Source: Bacillus sp. Cs-700
GTDB taxonomy: Bacteria > Bacillota > Bacilli > Bacillales > Guptibacillaceae
Reading direction: 5' to 3'
Length of the DNA: 64,000 bases
Assembly: GCF_011082085.1 (NCBI RefSeq)
Contig: NZ_CP041063.1
Coordinates: forward strand, 1,798,001 to 1,862,000
The notes beneath the pieces were generated by a model. It did not search any database. It worked only from the letters and a program-made list of their open reading frames with translations, and was not told where the DNA came from. Below, piece by piece: positions 63,173 through 64,000 of the stretch (its first letter is position 1; the number at the start of each line of letters is the position of its first letter). The position numbers and the translations under genes were made by a program.

Positions 63173-64000
63173 ATGCAGCTACATCTCGTTTTGTGAACAG
63201 TAGCCATGATAATAATAAGAAAACAATAAAGTAAACAAGTAAGGTCATTAAGGAAAAACCAAGCGTCATGCTTTCGATAATGGGAGATCCATCGAAATAA
63301 ACCCTTAAATCCGTATTGGCAAATAAGATGTATTTCACCCAATCGTACTGACTTAAAATATACGTAAGCTGACTTCCTGTAAACATTAAGAAAATCGCCA
63401 ATCCAATTGCAAGTGATGAACTTCTAAAAATGCTTGATAGCATGAAAGCAAACGTCACCATCATAAGCAAGTTCACACTTGCAAGCGCATATTCAACGAT
63501 ATAATGAATCGCCATACTTGTTTCGGCCACATCACCACCTGAATAAGTCAGGTATGGTTGGTCGACGGCATTAAAACCAAGGAATAACCCACCGATAATA
63601 AATGAAGAAATGTATAAGATGACCAGAGATAATAAGGCAAATAATAGCGTTGCAATAAATTTAGAAGCAAGAATTTTCGTCCGTGAAGCCGGACGAATTA
63701 ACAAGAGCTTAATCGTTCCCCACGAATATTCACTCGCAATCACGCCCGCCCCGATAATGATTGTGAAGATGGAGATTAAACTCACCACGCCAGTCGAGCT
63801 ATCCATAAAACTCCAAATCGAATCACTTTCTAGAGGGGGAATATCATTCTCCAACCGGTATTCATTAATCGCAATCGAACGTTCCTGACTGTCTTTAAAG
63901 GCTTTTGGCATTCCTTCTGAATTAGTTAACGTTTCTTCCGCTTGTTGGATCGCATTTTCAGAATTCGCACGCCAGTTTCCTGTCTCATCACTTGCATTCA
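63171..64000 (-). CDS. ABC-2-type permease, C-terminal part (cut by window edge)
   Basis: The frame is open from the window edge to the stop at 63171, so this is the C-terminal 276 codons of a longer gene; an internal ATG at 63911 is not the start because coding-like sequence (NSENAIQQAEETLTNSEG) continues upstream. It has helices of the ABC-2 family: a first one around IISIFTIIIGAGVIASEYSWGT and five more. The EYSWGTIKLLLIRPASRTKI segment is the conserved cytoplasmic coupling motif of Na+ or antibiotic exporters such as NatB and BcrB. The partner ATPase should lie beyond 64000. Confidence 0.88.
   Translation of the reverse strand, partial: NASDETGNWRANSENAIQQAEETLTNSEGMPKAFKDSQERSIAINEYRLENDIPPLESDSIWSFMDSSTGVVSLISIFTIIIGAGVIASEYSWGTIKLLLIRPASRTKILASKFIATLLFALLSLVILYISSFIIGGLFLGFNAVDQPYLTYSGGDVAETSMAIHYIVEYALASVNLLMMVTFAFMLSSIFRSSSLAIGLAIFLMFTGSQLTYILSQYDWVKYILFANTDLRVYFDGSPIIESMTLGFSLMTLLVYFIVFLLLSWLLFTKRDVAA

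Overview
The window reads as a chromosomal segment of a low-to-moderate GC, spore-forming Bacillaceae (Bacillus / Alkalihalobacillus / Pseudalkalibacillus type). The evidence is Firmicutes cis-regulation (a T-box, SAM-I and cobalamin riboswitches, cre and FadR operators, AGGAGG ribosome binding sites with frequent TTG/GTG starts), a block in the order of the Bacillus subtilis yus/fad region (yusE, yusF, yusG, gcvH, yusI, fadE, fadA, fadN, fadM), sigI-rsgI, and typical bacilli genes such as ylaK and an intracellular subtilisin. I saw no rRNA, tRNA, CRISPR array or intact insertion sequence.

Layout. 1-5.5 kb, minus strand: ilvE, then a T-box leader and ilvB-ilvN-ilvC-leuA (leuA cut by the window edge), with two cre-like sites upstream. 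5.5-8.2 kb: metX-metY under a SAM riboswitch with a clear promoter. 8.3-14.7 kb: thioredoxin-fold proteins, sigI-rsgI, yusE/F/G, gcvH and a frameshifted yusI. 14.9-21.4 kb: the beta-oxidation operon fadN-fadA-fadE with a perfect FadR-type operator, and proline dehydrogenase fadM. 22-25 kb: a small gene behind an attenuator-like leader, a CrtN/CrtI-type oxidoreductase and hemolysin III.

25.2-30.7 kb is the most unusual part. A five-gene plus-strand operon encodes an ABC ATPase, a permease fused to a large exposed domain, an ECF sigma factor, a six-helix membrane protein with a soluble N-terminus, and a second ABC ATPase. An ECF-type promoter (AAAC-17 bp-CGTC) lies directly upstream, so the system is probably self-amplifying. 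30.7-45.5 kb is a mixture: K+ channel, cupin, intracellular subtilisin, YlaK, FbpA- and FbpB-like small proteins, HU, MOSC protein, a TetR/ABC exporter unit with a 12-bp-arm operator, Nudix hydrolase, lipoproteins, a LytTR/DUF3021 pair and a tyrosine recombinase.

45.5-49.7 kb is an accessory stretch of short membrane proteins, GNAT acetyltransferases and broken genes. 49.8-64 kb returns to conserved genes: a YebC family protein, a P1 peptidase, an SDR/MerR divergent pair with a 19-bp promoter spacer, glycerate kinase, glutamate 5-kinase, nrdA-nrdB behind a cobalamin riboswitch, an exported helical protein beside a collapsed two-component system, an MscS channel, a DUF4349 lipoprotein and a partial ABC-2 permease. 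At least five loci carry frameshifts, nonsense codons or deletions. Some are single-base homopolymer differences that could be assembly errors.
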